DNA from: Nocardia vinacea
GTDB taxonomy: Bacteria; Actinomycetota; Actinomycetes; Mycobacteriales; Mycobacteriaceae
Length of the DNA: 64,000 bases
Reading direction: 5' to 3'
Assembly (NCBI RefSeq): GCF_035920345.1
Contig: NZ_CP109149.1
Location: 5,084,001 to 5,148,000 of the forward strand
Notes under the pieces: generated by a model
The model's input: the letters and a program-made list of their open reading frames with translations, nothing else
Told to the model about the DNA's origin: nothing
Databases searched by the model: none
Shown: positions 35,436-43,277 of the stretch, one piece after another
How the letters are laid out: each line of letters begins with the position of its first letter
Numbering within the stretch: the first letter of the stretch is position 1
Made by a program: the position numbers and the translations under genes

Positions 35436-36023
35436 ATGTCCTTGAAGCTCGCGGTGATCATCGGCAGCGTCCGGGAGGGACGCTTCGCGCCGACCGTGGC
35501 CAACTGGTTCGTCGAGGAGGCCGCCCGGCACGGACAGTTCGAGATCGACCTGATCGATCTGGCGGAGGCCGATCTGCCATTGGCGCTGCCCGCGGTTTCC
35601 CCAGCGATGGACCCCAACCCGGAACGCCCGGCCGGGATGACCGACCTCAGCAACCGGCTCGGTGAAGCGGATGCGTTCGTCATCCTCACTCCGGATTACA
35701 ACCGCAGCTACCCGGCCGCGCTGAAGGCCGCCATCGACTGGCACTTCACCCAATGGGACAGCAAGGCAATCGGTTTCGTCGGCTACAGCGGCGCGAGCGG
35801 CGGCCTGCTCGCCATCGAACACCTGCGCCAGGTCTTCAACGAACTCAATGCCCACACCGTCCGCAACTACGTCAGCTTCCCTCGCTACTACTTGCTCTTC
35901 GACGCCGAAGGCAAACTCCTCGACCCGACCGAACCCGCCGCAGCCGCGCAGTCCATGCTCGACCAACTCCACTGGTGGGCAAGCGCCCTCGCCGCCGCCC
36001 GCTCCGTCCCCGCCGCCGCATAG
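35436..36023 (+). CDS. NADPH-dependent FMN reductase family protein
   Basis: A 195-residue flavodoxin-fold reductase. GSVREGRFAPTVANW is the phosphate loop for FMN and LTPDYNRSYPAALKAAIDW is the family signature. Such enzymes reduce FMN, quinones or azo compounds with NAD(P)H in the cytoplasm. GAAGGAG precedes ATG 35436. The C-terminus is Ala-rich. Divergence from an XRE-MmyB regulator suggests induction by a quinone-like or redox signal. Confidence 0.92.
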   Translation: MSLKLAVIIGSVREGRFAPTVANWFVEEAARHGQFEIDLIDLAEADLPLALPAVSPAMDPNPERPAGMTDLSNRLGEADAFVILTPDYNRSYPAALKAAIDWHFTQWDSKAIGFVGYSGASGGLLAIEHLRQVFNELNAHTVRNYVSFPRYYLLFDAEGKLLDPTEPAAAAQSMLDQLHWWASALAAARSVPAAA

Positions 36024-36040
36024 CGGGCACCTCGTGGCTG

Positions 36041-36068
36041 CCTCGCACAAGGTACGTCCTATGCGAGG
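36041..36068. repeat. 28-bp palindrome-like intergenic element, copy 2
   Basis: Arms CCTCGCA and TGCGAGG pair perfectly around a 14-base middle containing AGGTACGTCCT. The first 15 bases equal those of the element at 30573-30600. It lies 68 bases upstream of hisN and 17 bases after the FMN reductase stop. Confidence 0.6.
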
Positions 36069-36135
36069 TGGGCACTGCTTATGCGACAGCAGGGATGCGT
36101 CTGGCGGGGCAGGGGAAGGGCGATAGGGTTCGGGG

Positions 36136-36918
36136 GTGGCTGACTACTCCTCCGATCTCGAACTTGCGCTGCGATTGGCCGATGAGGCCGATGGGATTAC
36201 CCGGGCGCGGTTCGGAGCGTTGGATTTGCGGGTCGACGCGAAGCCGGATCTGACGCCGGTGTCGGATGCGGATCTGGCGGTGGAGAAAGCGATACGACAG
36301 GTGCTCGGGCAGGAGCGGCCCGGGGATTCGGTGCTCGGTGAGGAGTTCGGCGGTGACGTCGAGTTCAGCGGACGGCAGTGGGTGATCGATCCGATCGATG
36401 GCACCAAGAACTTCGTGCGCCGGGTGCCGATTTGGGCGACGCTGATCGCGCTGCTCGAGGACGGCGTTCCGGTGGTCGGCGTGGTGAGCGCGCCCGCATT
36501 GGCGCGCCGGTGGTGGGCGGCGGCCGGTTCCGGTGCCTGGGCCCGCGTCGATTCCGATGCGCCGAAACCGATTTCGGTCTCCGCGGTCGGTGAGCTCGGC
36601 TCGGCCAGCCTGGCCTTCTCCAGCCTGTCGGGCTGGCGCGAACGCGATCTGCGGGAGAAGTTCCTCGACCTCACCGACGCGGTATGGCGGGTCCGCGGCT
36701 ACGGCGATTTCTTCACCTACTGCCTGCTCGCCGAGGGCGCGGTCGATATCGCCACCGAACCCGAAGTCTCCCTGTGGGACCTGGCCGCCCTCGACATCCT
36801 CGTCCGCGAAGCAGGCGGCCGCTTCACCTCCCTCGCCGGCACCCCCGGCCCCCACGGCGGCGACGCCATAGCCACCAACTCTTTACTCCACGACGCTGTC
36901 CTTACAAGGTTGCGCTGA
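36136..36918 (+). CDS. hisN: Histidinol-phosphatase (inositol monophosphatase family) HisN
   Basis: A 260-residue metal-dependent phosphatase. The metal motifs are [15 protein letters not shown] and [15 protein letters not shown], all diagnostic of the inositol monophosphatase fold. In actinobacteria the orthologue (Rv3137 in M. tuberculosis) removes phosphate from histidinol phosphate, the next-to-last step type in histidine synthesis. The position near fadE24-fadE23 matches the M. tuberculosis neighbourhood and supports HisN over a generic IMPase. It starts with GTG 36136. Confidence 0.88.
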   Translation: MADYSSDLELALRLADEADGITRARFGALDLRVDAKPDLTPVSDADLAVEKAIRQVLGQERPGDSVLGEEFGGDVEFSGRQWVIDPIDGTKNFVRRVPIWATLIALLEDGVPVVGVVSAPALARRWWAAAGSGAWARVDSDAPKPISVSAVGELGSASLAFSSLSGWRERDLREKFLDLTDAVWRVRGYGDFFTYCLLAEGAVDIATEPEVSLWDLAALDILVREAGGRFTSLAGTPGPHGGDAIATNSLLHDAVLTRLR

Positions 36919-36933
36919 GCCTCGAGAAACTTT

Positions 36934-37899
36934 CTATCGTCTCGAATCGGCCGGAGTCAGGTCGATGCCCGCGGGCGGACGTAGTCGACGCAAGGTTCCG
37001 TCCATGCTCGTGACGAACAGTGCCCACCCGTCACCGTCGCGAGCGATCCGCACGGAGGTCGCGCCGTCCGGCGGGTTGCGCATCGGGCCGGGTTTGATCA
37101 GGCCGGTGATGATCGTGCAGCCCGCGCCGGTGGCCGGGTCGATCTGGTAGACGGCGCCCTGGATATGGTCGGCGACGAAGAGCTGACCCGCGCGCGTCGC
37201 TTCCATATCGTCGAGCAGCGCAACCAGATCGGGAGCACCGGCGACGACCGTCGCATTGCCGGGATCGTCGAGCGGGACGCGGAAGACGCGCAGGGTCATA
37301 TTGTCGGTGTAGATCGACTTCCCATCGGGAGCGAGCGCCAATCCGTTGGTCCAGGGCAGGTTGGACCAGGTCTTCGTGTACTCCCCCGTCGAGGGCCGAT
37401 ACCGCGAAATGCCGGTCGGCGGGCCATTGATGCCGATGGTGGCGAATACAAGGTCGCCGTCCGGCAATTCGAGCAGTCCGTTCGGACCGTTCAGCTCGGT
37501 GAGCAGAATCGTCACCGCACCGGTATCGATGTCATAGCGTTGCAAGGTGCCCGGCGCCTCCGCCAAACCATCGCCCGTGACGAAGTACACGGACCGCCCG
37601 ACAACCCGCACACCCGCAGGGTGATCCAGACCGGTTACCAGCTTCGCGAACTTGCCCGCGGCATCGATATGAGCCAGGTACCCGTCGACGATTCCGGTGA
37701 CATAGAAACCACCAGACCCGTCGGTGTCGAGATTCTCCAGATTGCCGACCCCGCTGACGATCGTCGAAACGTCCCACCCATCCGCACACGACCCGGACGG
37801 CGTCTGCGCCCCGGCAGTCGCCGCGGACATGATGCCCGCCGTAATCGCCGCGGTCAGCAGCGTTGCCCTCAGTCGCCGACTCCGCGGCCGTCCTGCCAT
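36934..37899 (-). CDS. Secreted SMP-30/beta-propeller-like protein
   Basis: A 321-residue exported protein. The signal peptide is RRLRATLLTAAITAGIMSAATAG (in part), with cleavage near AGA. The body is a repeated four-strand pattern (DTDGSGGFYVTGIVDG, GLALAPDGKSIYTDN, GQLFVADHIQGAVYQID), as in SMP-30/gluconolactonase and NHL-type propellers. An Asn/Asp/Glu set typical of the SMP-30 metal site is plausible (GPNGLLELPDGDL). A lactonase or binding role outside the cell is possible; the substrate is unknown. It is tail to tail with hisN. Confidence 0.8.
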   Translation of the reverse strand: MAGRPRSRRLRATLLTAAITAGIMSAATAGAQTPSGSCADGWDVSTIVSGVGNLENLDTDGSGGFYVTGIVDGYLAHIDAAGKFAKLVTGLDHPAGVRVVGRSVYFVTGDGLAEAPGTLQRYDIDTGAVTILLTELNGPNGLLELPDGDLVFATIGINGPPTGISRYRPSTGEYTKTWSNLPWTNGLALAPDGKSIYTDNMTLRVFRVPLDDPGNATVVAGAPDLVALLDDMEATRAGQLFVADHIQGAVYQIDPATGAGCTIITGLIKPGPMRNPPDGATSVRIARDGDGWALFVTSMDGTLRRLRPPAGIDLTPADSRR

Positions 37900-37966
37900 G
37901 CGGCACAACCTAACAGCCGCGCTGGAATGTTGCCCGGGACGGACAGCCCGCCCCGGGCGACTCGAC

Positions 37967-38038
37967 TCACGGAACGAACAACAGCGCGATCATATTGACG
38001 ACCCCGGAGACGAACTGATCGACAATGCGAAGAACCAT
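37967..38038 (-). CDS. Candidate 23-residue hydrophobic microprotein
   Basis: A tiny frame (MVLRIVDQF, then a hydrophobic run ending ALLFVP) that starts six bases after AAAGGAG, the best-formed ribosome-binding site nearby. The peptide would form a single membrane helix. A GC-rich inverted repeat (GCCCGGG/CCCGGGC, 37932-37958) lies just after its stop. It could be a leader peptide, a small membrane protein or a toxin-like peptide. Existence rests on the ribosome-binding site and the hairpin only. Confidence 0.45.
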   Translation of the reverse strand: MVLRIVDQFVSGVVNMIALLFVP

Positions 38039-38175
38039 GGCATCTCCTTTACTCGTACAGCGGGATTCAGCCTCGACGAAAGGGCGCGGCCGAGCACTGT
38101 GGACGGCACCTATGTAGATAGGCGTCGATCGTTCTTCGTTGCGGTCGGGCTCGTGGATGGCCGCAACCGGACCGC

Positions 38176-38900
38176 TCAGCTCAGATGTTTCGCCGCAGGC
38201 CACGTTTCGGACATGGGGGCTCGCGGATTGCGGCAGATGAACAGCGGTTTGCCCTGTTCGTCGTTGTCGATGCCGAGACCGTTGTCGATGTGACCGGCGG
38301 TTTCGACTTCGGCGAAGTACCCGGTCAGATTGTCACGATCGACGCCGACGAACGATCACGGCGGAGGCTGTGTCGCTGGGCGGGCCCCACCACCAGTAGG
38401 AGTTATGGCCGCTGCCGCTGTGTGGGGTGGGTAATCCGTACTCGCCGCCGAAGCGTTCGATCGCGCCCGCCTCCCCGTAGTTGTCGGTAAGGATGGCGAC
38501 GTCGGGTCCGAGCGTGGCGCGCACCTCGGCGATTCGGTGCACGAATCGCGGCCAGCCATTGCGCCACTGCCACAACAGATATGGCAGCCAGATCACGATC
38601 GTCAACCCGACTGCCATCGGAAAGTACTTGGTGGCGAATATCTTTCGCGGGCCGACGAGCACCAGCGCAAGTACCAGCGCCACCACCGGAAAGATCAGCA
38701 GTGCCTTGTTCTGCAACCCGACCCCGACGACCAGCCCGACGCCGAGCCAGCACCGCGACCCCCACCCACCGACACCCACGCGCCCATGTGGCCGCACACA
38801 AGCACCTGCACCCTCGCGCTCATCCGGGGGCGAATGCGGTGAGTAGTGCGGCGAAAAGCACAGCGACGACGGATAGCGGTCGTCCGACGACTTTGGGCAC
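38176..38900 (-). pseudogene. GT39 (ArnT/PMT-like) membrane glycosyltransferase, decayed
   Basis: Fragments of a large glycosyltransferase remain in order. The N-terminal helix from GTG 38900 (VPKVVGRPLSVVAVLFAALL) ends in a stop. In another frame come WLGVGLVVGVGLQNKALLIF and a loop GWPRFVHRIAEV, then the C-terminal signature LTDNYGEAGAIERFG with GHNSYWWWGPP. The final part shifts frame again to VGVDRDNLTGYFAEVE and ends at 38176. The family normally has about 480-550 residues; most of the catalytic N-terminal half is missing. The gene has at least two frame breaks and a big deletion. Confidence 0.8.
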
Positions 38901-38950
38901 TTGTCCAGCCTGACACGGTTCGGCGGCGTATGCTGCACCTCGACGCACTT

Positions 38951-38987
38951 CTTACTCTGGAGTAAGATAGCCTTACTCAGGAGTAAG
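38951..38987. promoter_or_regulatory. Two tandem palindromic operators before fadE24-fadE23
   Basis: CTTACTC-TG-GAGTAAG (38951-38966) and CTTACTC-AG-GAGTAAG (38972-38987) are perfect 7-bp inverted repeats with two-base centres, spaced 21 bases apart (two DNA turns). They lie 50-86 bases upstream of fadE24. The layout fits cooperative binding of a TetR-like dimer pair. The regulator is not in the window. Confidence 0.7.
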
Positions 38988-39036
38988 ATAGCTGGGACAA
39001 GACCTCACCCCACCCACCCGAGAAAAACAGGTGATG

Positions 39037-40425
39037 ATGAGCACTCGAGACAGCGCAACGAAGCGACGTCCAGACACGTCCGCGGTCGGCCTGAACCACC
39101 CCAAACGGGACTGGATGGGCGCGGCAATGCGGGTGATGACGACCATTACGGGGTCGGAGCTCGCCGAGAAGTACAACCTGCGCAAGCCGATCGAGCGGGT
39201 CACCTACGAAGGCACCAAGACCGGTTTCCGCACCCTCGGTGCCGCCACTCGCGCCTTCGGCAAGGTCGCCGGTGGTGGTGCGCCGAAACGCTTGGCGGAC
39301 AACGAGTCCAAGAGCAAGGACTTCTTCGACCTGACCCCGAGCGACGAGCAGCAGATGATCGTCGAGACGGTGAAGGAATTCGCCGCCGAGATCCTGCGCC
39401 CGGCCGCCTACGAGGCCGATAACGCCGCCAAGGCCCCGCGCGACCTACTCGAGCGCGCCGCCGAACTCGGCATCACCCTGATCAATGTGCCCGAGGAGCT
39501 GGAAGGCGCGGCCGCCGAGCGCGGCGCGGTCACCAACTCGCTGGTCGCCGAGGCGCTCGCACACGGTGATATGGGTCTGGCCCTGCCGATTCTCGCGCCG
39601 AGCGGTGTCGCGGTCGCCCTGTCCCAGTGGGGTACCGACGCGCAGCAGCAGACCTACCTGCCCGCCTTCACCGGCGAGAATGTGCCGCAGGCCTCGGTCG
39701 TGATCAACGAGCCGCGCGCGCTGTTCGACCCGTTCGCCCTGCAGACCAAGGCCACCCGCTCCCCCAGCGGCTACCGCCTCAACGGGGTGAAGAGCCTGGT
39801 CCCGGCCGCCGGTGATGCCGAACTATTCATCGTGGCCGCCGAGCTCGACGGCCGCCCCGCCCTGTTCATCGTGCCGTCGGACAGCCAGGGTCTGGTCGTG
39901 GAGGCCGATCCGAGCATGGGTCTGCGTGCCGCCGGTCTCGGTCGCCTGCTGCTCAACGACGTCGCGGTCGGCACCGACGCCATCCTCGGCGACGGCGATG
40001 CCAAGACCCGCGCCGAGGAGTACGCCGACGCGGTGCGGCTGGCCCGCCTCGGCTGGGCCTCGCTGGCCATCGGTACCGGACAGGCCGTGCTCGATTACGT
40101 GATTCCGTATGTGAACGAGCGCGAGGCATTCGGCGAACCGATCTCGCACCGCCAGGCGGTCGCGTTCATGGTCGCGAATATGGCAATCGAACTGGATGGC
40201 CTGCGCCTGGTGACCCTGCGGGGTGCGTCACGCGCGGAGCAGGGGCTTTCCTATGCCCGCGAGGCGGCACTGGCCCGCAAGCTCGCCACCGACAAGGGCA
40301 TGCAGATCGGTCTCGACGGCGTGCAGCTGCTCGGCGGCCACGGCTTCACCAAGGAACACCCGGTCGAGCGCTGGTACCGCGATCTGCGGGCCATCGGCGT
40401 CGCCGAAGGTGTCGTGCTCGTCTGA
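39037..40425 (+). CDS. fadE24: Acyl-CoA dehydrogenase FadE24-like
   Basis: A 462-residue acyl-CoA dehydrogenase-fold protein. It has an extended N-terminus (GSELAEKYNLRKPIERVTYE) before the helical domain, which matches FadE24 of M. tuberculosis (Rv3139, 468 residues). The middle beta domain has QASVVINEPRALFDPF where active members have the FAD-binding WxT/S stretch, and the C-terminal helices contain AFGEPISHRQAVAFMV and LLGGHGFTKEHPVERWYRD. It starts a two-gene operon with fadE23, 33 bases apart. GTG 39031 or ATG 39034 are alternative starts. It probably forms a heteromer with the next protein, as known for several mycobacterial FadE pairs. Confidence 0.88.
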   Translation: MSTRDSATKRRPDTSAVGLNHPKRDWMGAAMRVMTTITGSELAEKYNLRKPIERVTYEGTKTGFRTLGAATRAFGKVAGGGAPKRLADNESKSKDFFDLTPSDEQQMIVETVKEFAAEILRPAAYEADNAAKAPRDLLERAAELGITLINVPEELEGAAAERGAVTNSLVAEALAHGDMGLALPILAPSGVAVALSQWGTDAQQQTYLPAFTGENVPQASVVINEPRALFDPFALQTKATRSPSGYRLNGVKSLVPAAGDAELFIVAAELDGRPALFIVPSDSQGLVVEADPSMGLRAAGLGRLLLNDVAVGTDAILGDGDAKTRAEEYADAVRLARLGWASLAIGTGQAVLDYVIPYVNEREAFGEPISHRQAVAFMVANMAIELDGLRLVTLRGASRAEQGLSYAREAALARKLATDKGMQIGLDGVQLLGGHGFTKEHPVERWYRDLRAIGVAEGVVLV

Positions 40426-40458
40426 CCGGCCGGTTCCTTACTTCCAGGAGACATCACC

Positions 40459-41679
40459 ATGATCAATCTCGAACTCCCCAAGAAGCTGCGGGCCAGCGCC
40501 AACCAGGCCCATCAGGTCGCCCAGGAAATCTTCCGGCCGATCTCGCGCAAGTACGACCTCGGTGAACACGACTACCCCGTCGAGCTGGACACTATGGCCG
40601 CCATGGTCGAGGGCCTCGCCGACTCCGGCACCCAGAAGATCGGCGGCGCGGCCGGTGGCCGTTCCGACGGGGACGAGCACGCCACCGAGCTGCTCGGAAA
40701 CACCAACGGCGGCAATATGTCCGCGCTGCTGAACGCGCTGGAGACCTCGTGGGGCGATGTCGGCCTGATGCTGTCGATTCCCTACCAGGGGCTGGGCAAT
40801 GCGGCCATCGCGGCCGTCGCCACCGATGAACAGCTGAAGCGGTTCGGCAAGGTGTGGGCCTCGATGGCCATCACCGAACCGTCCTTCGGCTCCGATTCGG
40901 CCGCTGTCACCACCACCGCCGTACTCGACGGCGACGAGTGGGTGCTCAACGGCGAGAAGATCTTCGTGACCGCGGGTCAGCGCTCCACCCACATCGTGGT
41001 GTGGGCTTCGGTGGATCGCAGCCTGGGCCGAGCGGCGATCAAGTCGTTCGTCGTGCCGCGCGACGCTCCCGGTCTTTCGGTGGCCCGGCTCGAGCACAAG
41101 CTCGGCATCAAGGCCTCCGATACCGCGGTACTGCTGTTGCAGGACTGCCGGATTCCGAAGGACAACATTCTCGGCAGCCCGGAAGTCAACGTGGAGAAGG
41201 GTTTTGCCGGGGTCATGCAGACCTTCGACAACACCCGTCCCCTCGTGGCCGCAATGGCGGTCGGTGTCGCGCGGGCGGCGCTGGAGGAGTTGCGCGCCAT
41301 CCTGAAGGATGCGGGCATCGAGCCGTCCTACGACATCCCGGCCAATAACCAGACTGCGGCCGCCGCCGAATTCCTGCGGATGGAGGCCGATTACGAGGCC
41401 GCCTACCTGCTGTCGCTGCGCGCGGCGTGGATGGCGGACAACAAGAAGCCGAACTCCTTGGAAGCCTCGATGTCCAAGGCCAAGGCTGGCCGCACAGGCA
41501 CCGACGTCACCCTCAAGGCCGTCGAACTCGCGGGCACCATCGGGTACTCCCAGCGCACGCTGCTCGAAAAGTGGAGCCGTGACTCGAAGATCCTCGATAT
41601 CTTCGAAGGCACCCAGCAGATCCAGCAGCTCATCGTGGCGCGCCGCATCCTCGGCAAGACCAGCGCCGAGCTGAAGTGA
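40459..41679 (+). CDS. fadE23: Acyl-CoA dehydrogenase FadE23-like
   Basis: A 406-residue acyl-CoA dehydrogenase. ASMAITEPSFGSDSAAVTTTA is the FAD/substrate loop, GEKIFVTAGQRS the next beta strand, and the C-terminal domain includes QTFDNTRPLVAAMAVGVAR and RDSKILDIFEGTQQIQQLI with the FEGT FAD motif. Size and pairing match FadE23 (Rv3140, 401 residues). AGGAGA precedes ATG 40459. In M. tuberculosis the pair is known among genes induced by isoniazid; here the tandem palindromes upstream of fadE24 should control both. A strong terminator follows. Confidence 0.9.
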   Translation: MINLELPKKLRASANQAHQVAQEIFRPISRKYDLGEHDYPVELDTMAAMVEGLADSGTQKIGGAAGGRSDGDEHATELLGNTNGGNMSALLNALETSWGDVGLMLSIPYQGLGNAAIAAVATDEQLKRFGKVWASMAITEPSFGSDSAAVTTTAVLDGDEWVLNGEKIFVTAGQRSTHIVVWASVDRSLGRAAIKSFVVPRDAPGLSVARLEHKLGIKASDTAVLLLQDCRIPKDNILGSPEVNVEKGFAGVMQTFDNTRPLVAAMAVGVARAALEELRAILKDAGIEPSYDIPANNQTAAAAEFLRMEADYEAAYLLSLRAAWMADNKKPNSLEASMSKAKAGRTGTDVTLKAVELAGTIGYSQRTLLEKWSRDSKILDIFEGTQQIQQLIVARRILGKTSAELK

Positions 41680-41705
41680 TGCCGAACTAGCAAGTGCTAC
41701 AAGGG

Positions 41706-41737
41706 AAACCGGTGCGAGTGACACGCACCGGTTTTTC
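41706..41737 (+). terminator. Terminator of fadE24-fadE23
   Basis: An 11-bp perfect stem (AAACCGGTGCG, loop AGTGACA, complement) ends in GTTTTTCT, 26 bases after the fadE23 stop. Confidence 0.9.
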
Positions 41738-41860
41738 TATTCAGAGCGGGTTCGAGGCACCCGCCGTAACCGGTGAAGTAGCGCACGGTATCTTGGCGAG
41801 CTGATATTCAGCGGACGAATTCCATCGAGCAGTACCAAGAACCCCAACAGGAGACTGGTT

Positions 41861-42487
41861 ATGCAAAGGCTGGGTTTGATACATCGCTTCACCGCCGCAA
41901 TCGCGGCAACCACCGCATTCGTCGCCGTCTTCGCGGGTCATGCCGCGGCCGAGCCGGCGACGATCGACTGGAATACGGCCACGCAGCAATTGCGGAAGGC
42001 CGCCATCGGCAATCCCGCCGCCGAACAGGCAGTGGACCGGCTGCTGGCATCCGGGCAGGTCGCCACCCAGGTGGCAGTGCCCGCACAGCCGTTCCAGATC
42101 CCGGCGCAATCCGATATCGGACGCGGTGACGGGCCGGGTGTCTACGGGTCCGGCGTCGCCCTCGGTTACGACGGGTTGCGATTCGGATTCTTCGGCGGAC
42201 CGGGCACGATTGCACCGGATCAGGCCGGGGCCAAGCTGCAGATCCTCTGGATCAATCTGTCCAACGGCCGCAGCGGCACCGAGGTGCTCTCCGAGCACAA
42301 CGACGCCACGGTCGACACCACGATCCGCACCCGTCCGGTCGACACCGGTGGCGGCCTCATCGTCGGCGCGGTCTACGGCACCCTGTTGCACCGCTGGCCC
42401 GTCCCGGTCAGCGACGCCAACCCGGACGGTTTCCAGTACAAACTCGCAACCATCTCGGTCCCGTCCTTCGGATCGATCTACAACTGA
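41861..42487 (+). CDS. Secreted protein of unknown function
   Basis: A 208-residue exported protein. The signal peptide has a hydrophobic core AAIAATTAFVAVFAG and cleavage near HAAA-EP. The mature part has a helical start (DWNTATQQLRKAAIGNPAAEQAVDRLL) and then a beta-rich domain (GSGVALGYDGLRFGFFGG, QILWINLSNGRSGTEVL). No Cys or known motif is seen. AGGAG precedes ATG 41861. It stands between two terminators, so it is a single-gene transcript. Proteins of this look are common in Nocardia envelopes; function is unknown. Confidence 0.8.
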   Translation: MQRLGLIHRFTAAIAATTAFVAVFAGHAAAEPATIDWNTATQQLRKAAIGNPAAEQAVDRLLASGQVATQVAVPAQPFQIPAQSDIGRGDGPGVYGSGVALGYDGLRFGFFGGPGTIAPDQAGAKLQILWINLSNGRSGTEVLSEHNDATVDTTIRTRPVDTGGGLIVGAVYGTLLHRWPVPVSDANPDGFQYKLATISVPSFGSIYN

Positions 42488-42501
42488 CCATCCGGCACGC
42501 G

Positions 42502-42531
42502 AGCCCGGCACGGATTTCCGTGCCGGGCTTC
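42502..42531 (+). terminator. Terminator after the secreted protein gene
   Basis: A 12-bp stem (AGCCCGGCACGG with complement CCGTGCCGGGCT) around ATTT, followed by TTCT, 15 bases after the stop at 42487. Confidence 0.85.
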
Positions 42532-42587
42532 TGCATCACATCAGCTAACCATTGCCAGCAATTGCGTAACTCCGTAAATTTGCGCTC

Positions 42588-43097
42588 GTGAGCGTGGAGG
42601 ACCGACTAGCGAAGCTCGAACGCCGACTCGCGGCCATGGACCTCATCAAGGATGGCAGCGGGCAAGCGAGTGGATCCGCCCCGCAGGGCGGATGGGCGCT
42701 GCGGCGGCTTCATGAGGAGTTCGCGAATGCGGACCAGCGCAATGGCGGGGTGATGTTCGCCGGTTCGGGCTCACTACCCAGCACGGAAGAGTTCGACTGG
42801 CAAGTCCAGTTCAGCACCGATGACATCGTCGGCTACGACTGGGACGATGCCGCCGAATGCCTCGCCGCCCTTGGTAGTCCGGTCCGCCTGCGCATTCTTC
42901 GGGAGATACTTCGGGGCAGCAGAACCGCCGCCGAACTCACAGACCTCGGTGAGGTGGGCACCTCCGGCGAGATCTACCACCACCTCCGTCAACTAGCAGC
43001 GACCGGCTGGCTCCACACCGTGGGCCACGGCCACTTCGAAGTCCCCCCGAATCGGGTCGTCGCGCTACTCGTCGCGCTGGCTACCGCACGCAGATGA
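42588..43097 (+). CDS. ArsR-like winged-helix regulator with N-terminal coiled coil
   Basis: A 169-residue protein. The first 25 residues (VEDRLAKLERRLAAMDLI) form a short coiled coil. The C-terminal third carries a winged helix: LGSPVRLRILREILRGSRTAAELTDL and GEIYHHLRQLAATGWL, as in ArsR/HTH_20 regulators. Metal-binding Cys residues of classical ArsR are absent except one, so the signal is probably not a metal. GTG 42588 is used. The AT-rich leader (GCAATTGCGTAACTCCGTAAATTTGCGC in part) may contain its operator. It precedes the fadD genes by 180 bases; control of them is possible. Confidence 0.8.
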   Translation: MSVEDRLAKLERRLAAMDLIKDGSGQASGSAPQGGWALRRLHEEFANADQRNGGVMFAGSGSLPSTEEFDWQVQFSTDDIVGYDWDDAAECLAALGSPVRLRILREILRGSRTAAELTDLGEVGTSGEIYHHLRQLAATGWLHTVGHGHFEVPPNRVVALLVALATARR

Positions 43098-43277
43098 TCG
43101 AGACCCGGTGGGAACTGGTGGCGGGAGCCTCTCACGTTTCGCCGCCTCGGTTTCTACCCAGCCCGCCCGGCTTCGGGTGTGATGTGGGTCATAGCGCTGC
43201 TACGGTTGGTGAGACAGAACGGTGGTTCAGATCGCTTGGGCGAGTGCCGACGCGAGTTGCTGTAGAGGTGGTCGACG

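Noticed and set aside
36965..37998. Plus-strand frames opposite the secreted propeller gene
   Set aside because: They are antisense, Arg-rich and lack motifs, while the minus-strand protein has a signal peptide and a repeated propeller pattern.
40438..41724. A 428-codon minus-strand frame opposite fadE23
   Set aside because: Shadow of the acyl-CoA dehydrogenase; no motif, no ribosome-binding site, and it covers the fadE23 terminator.
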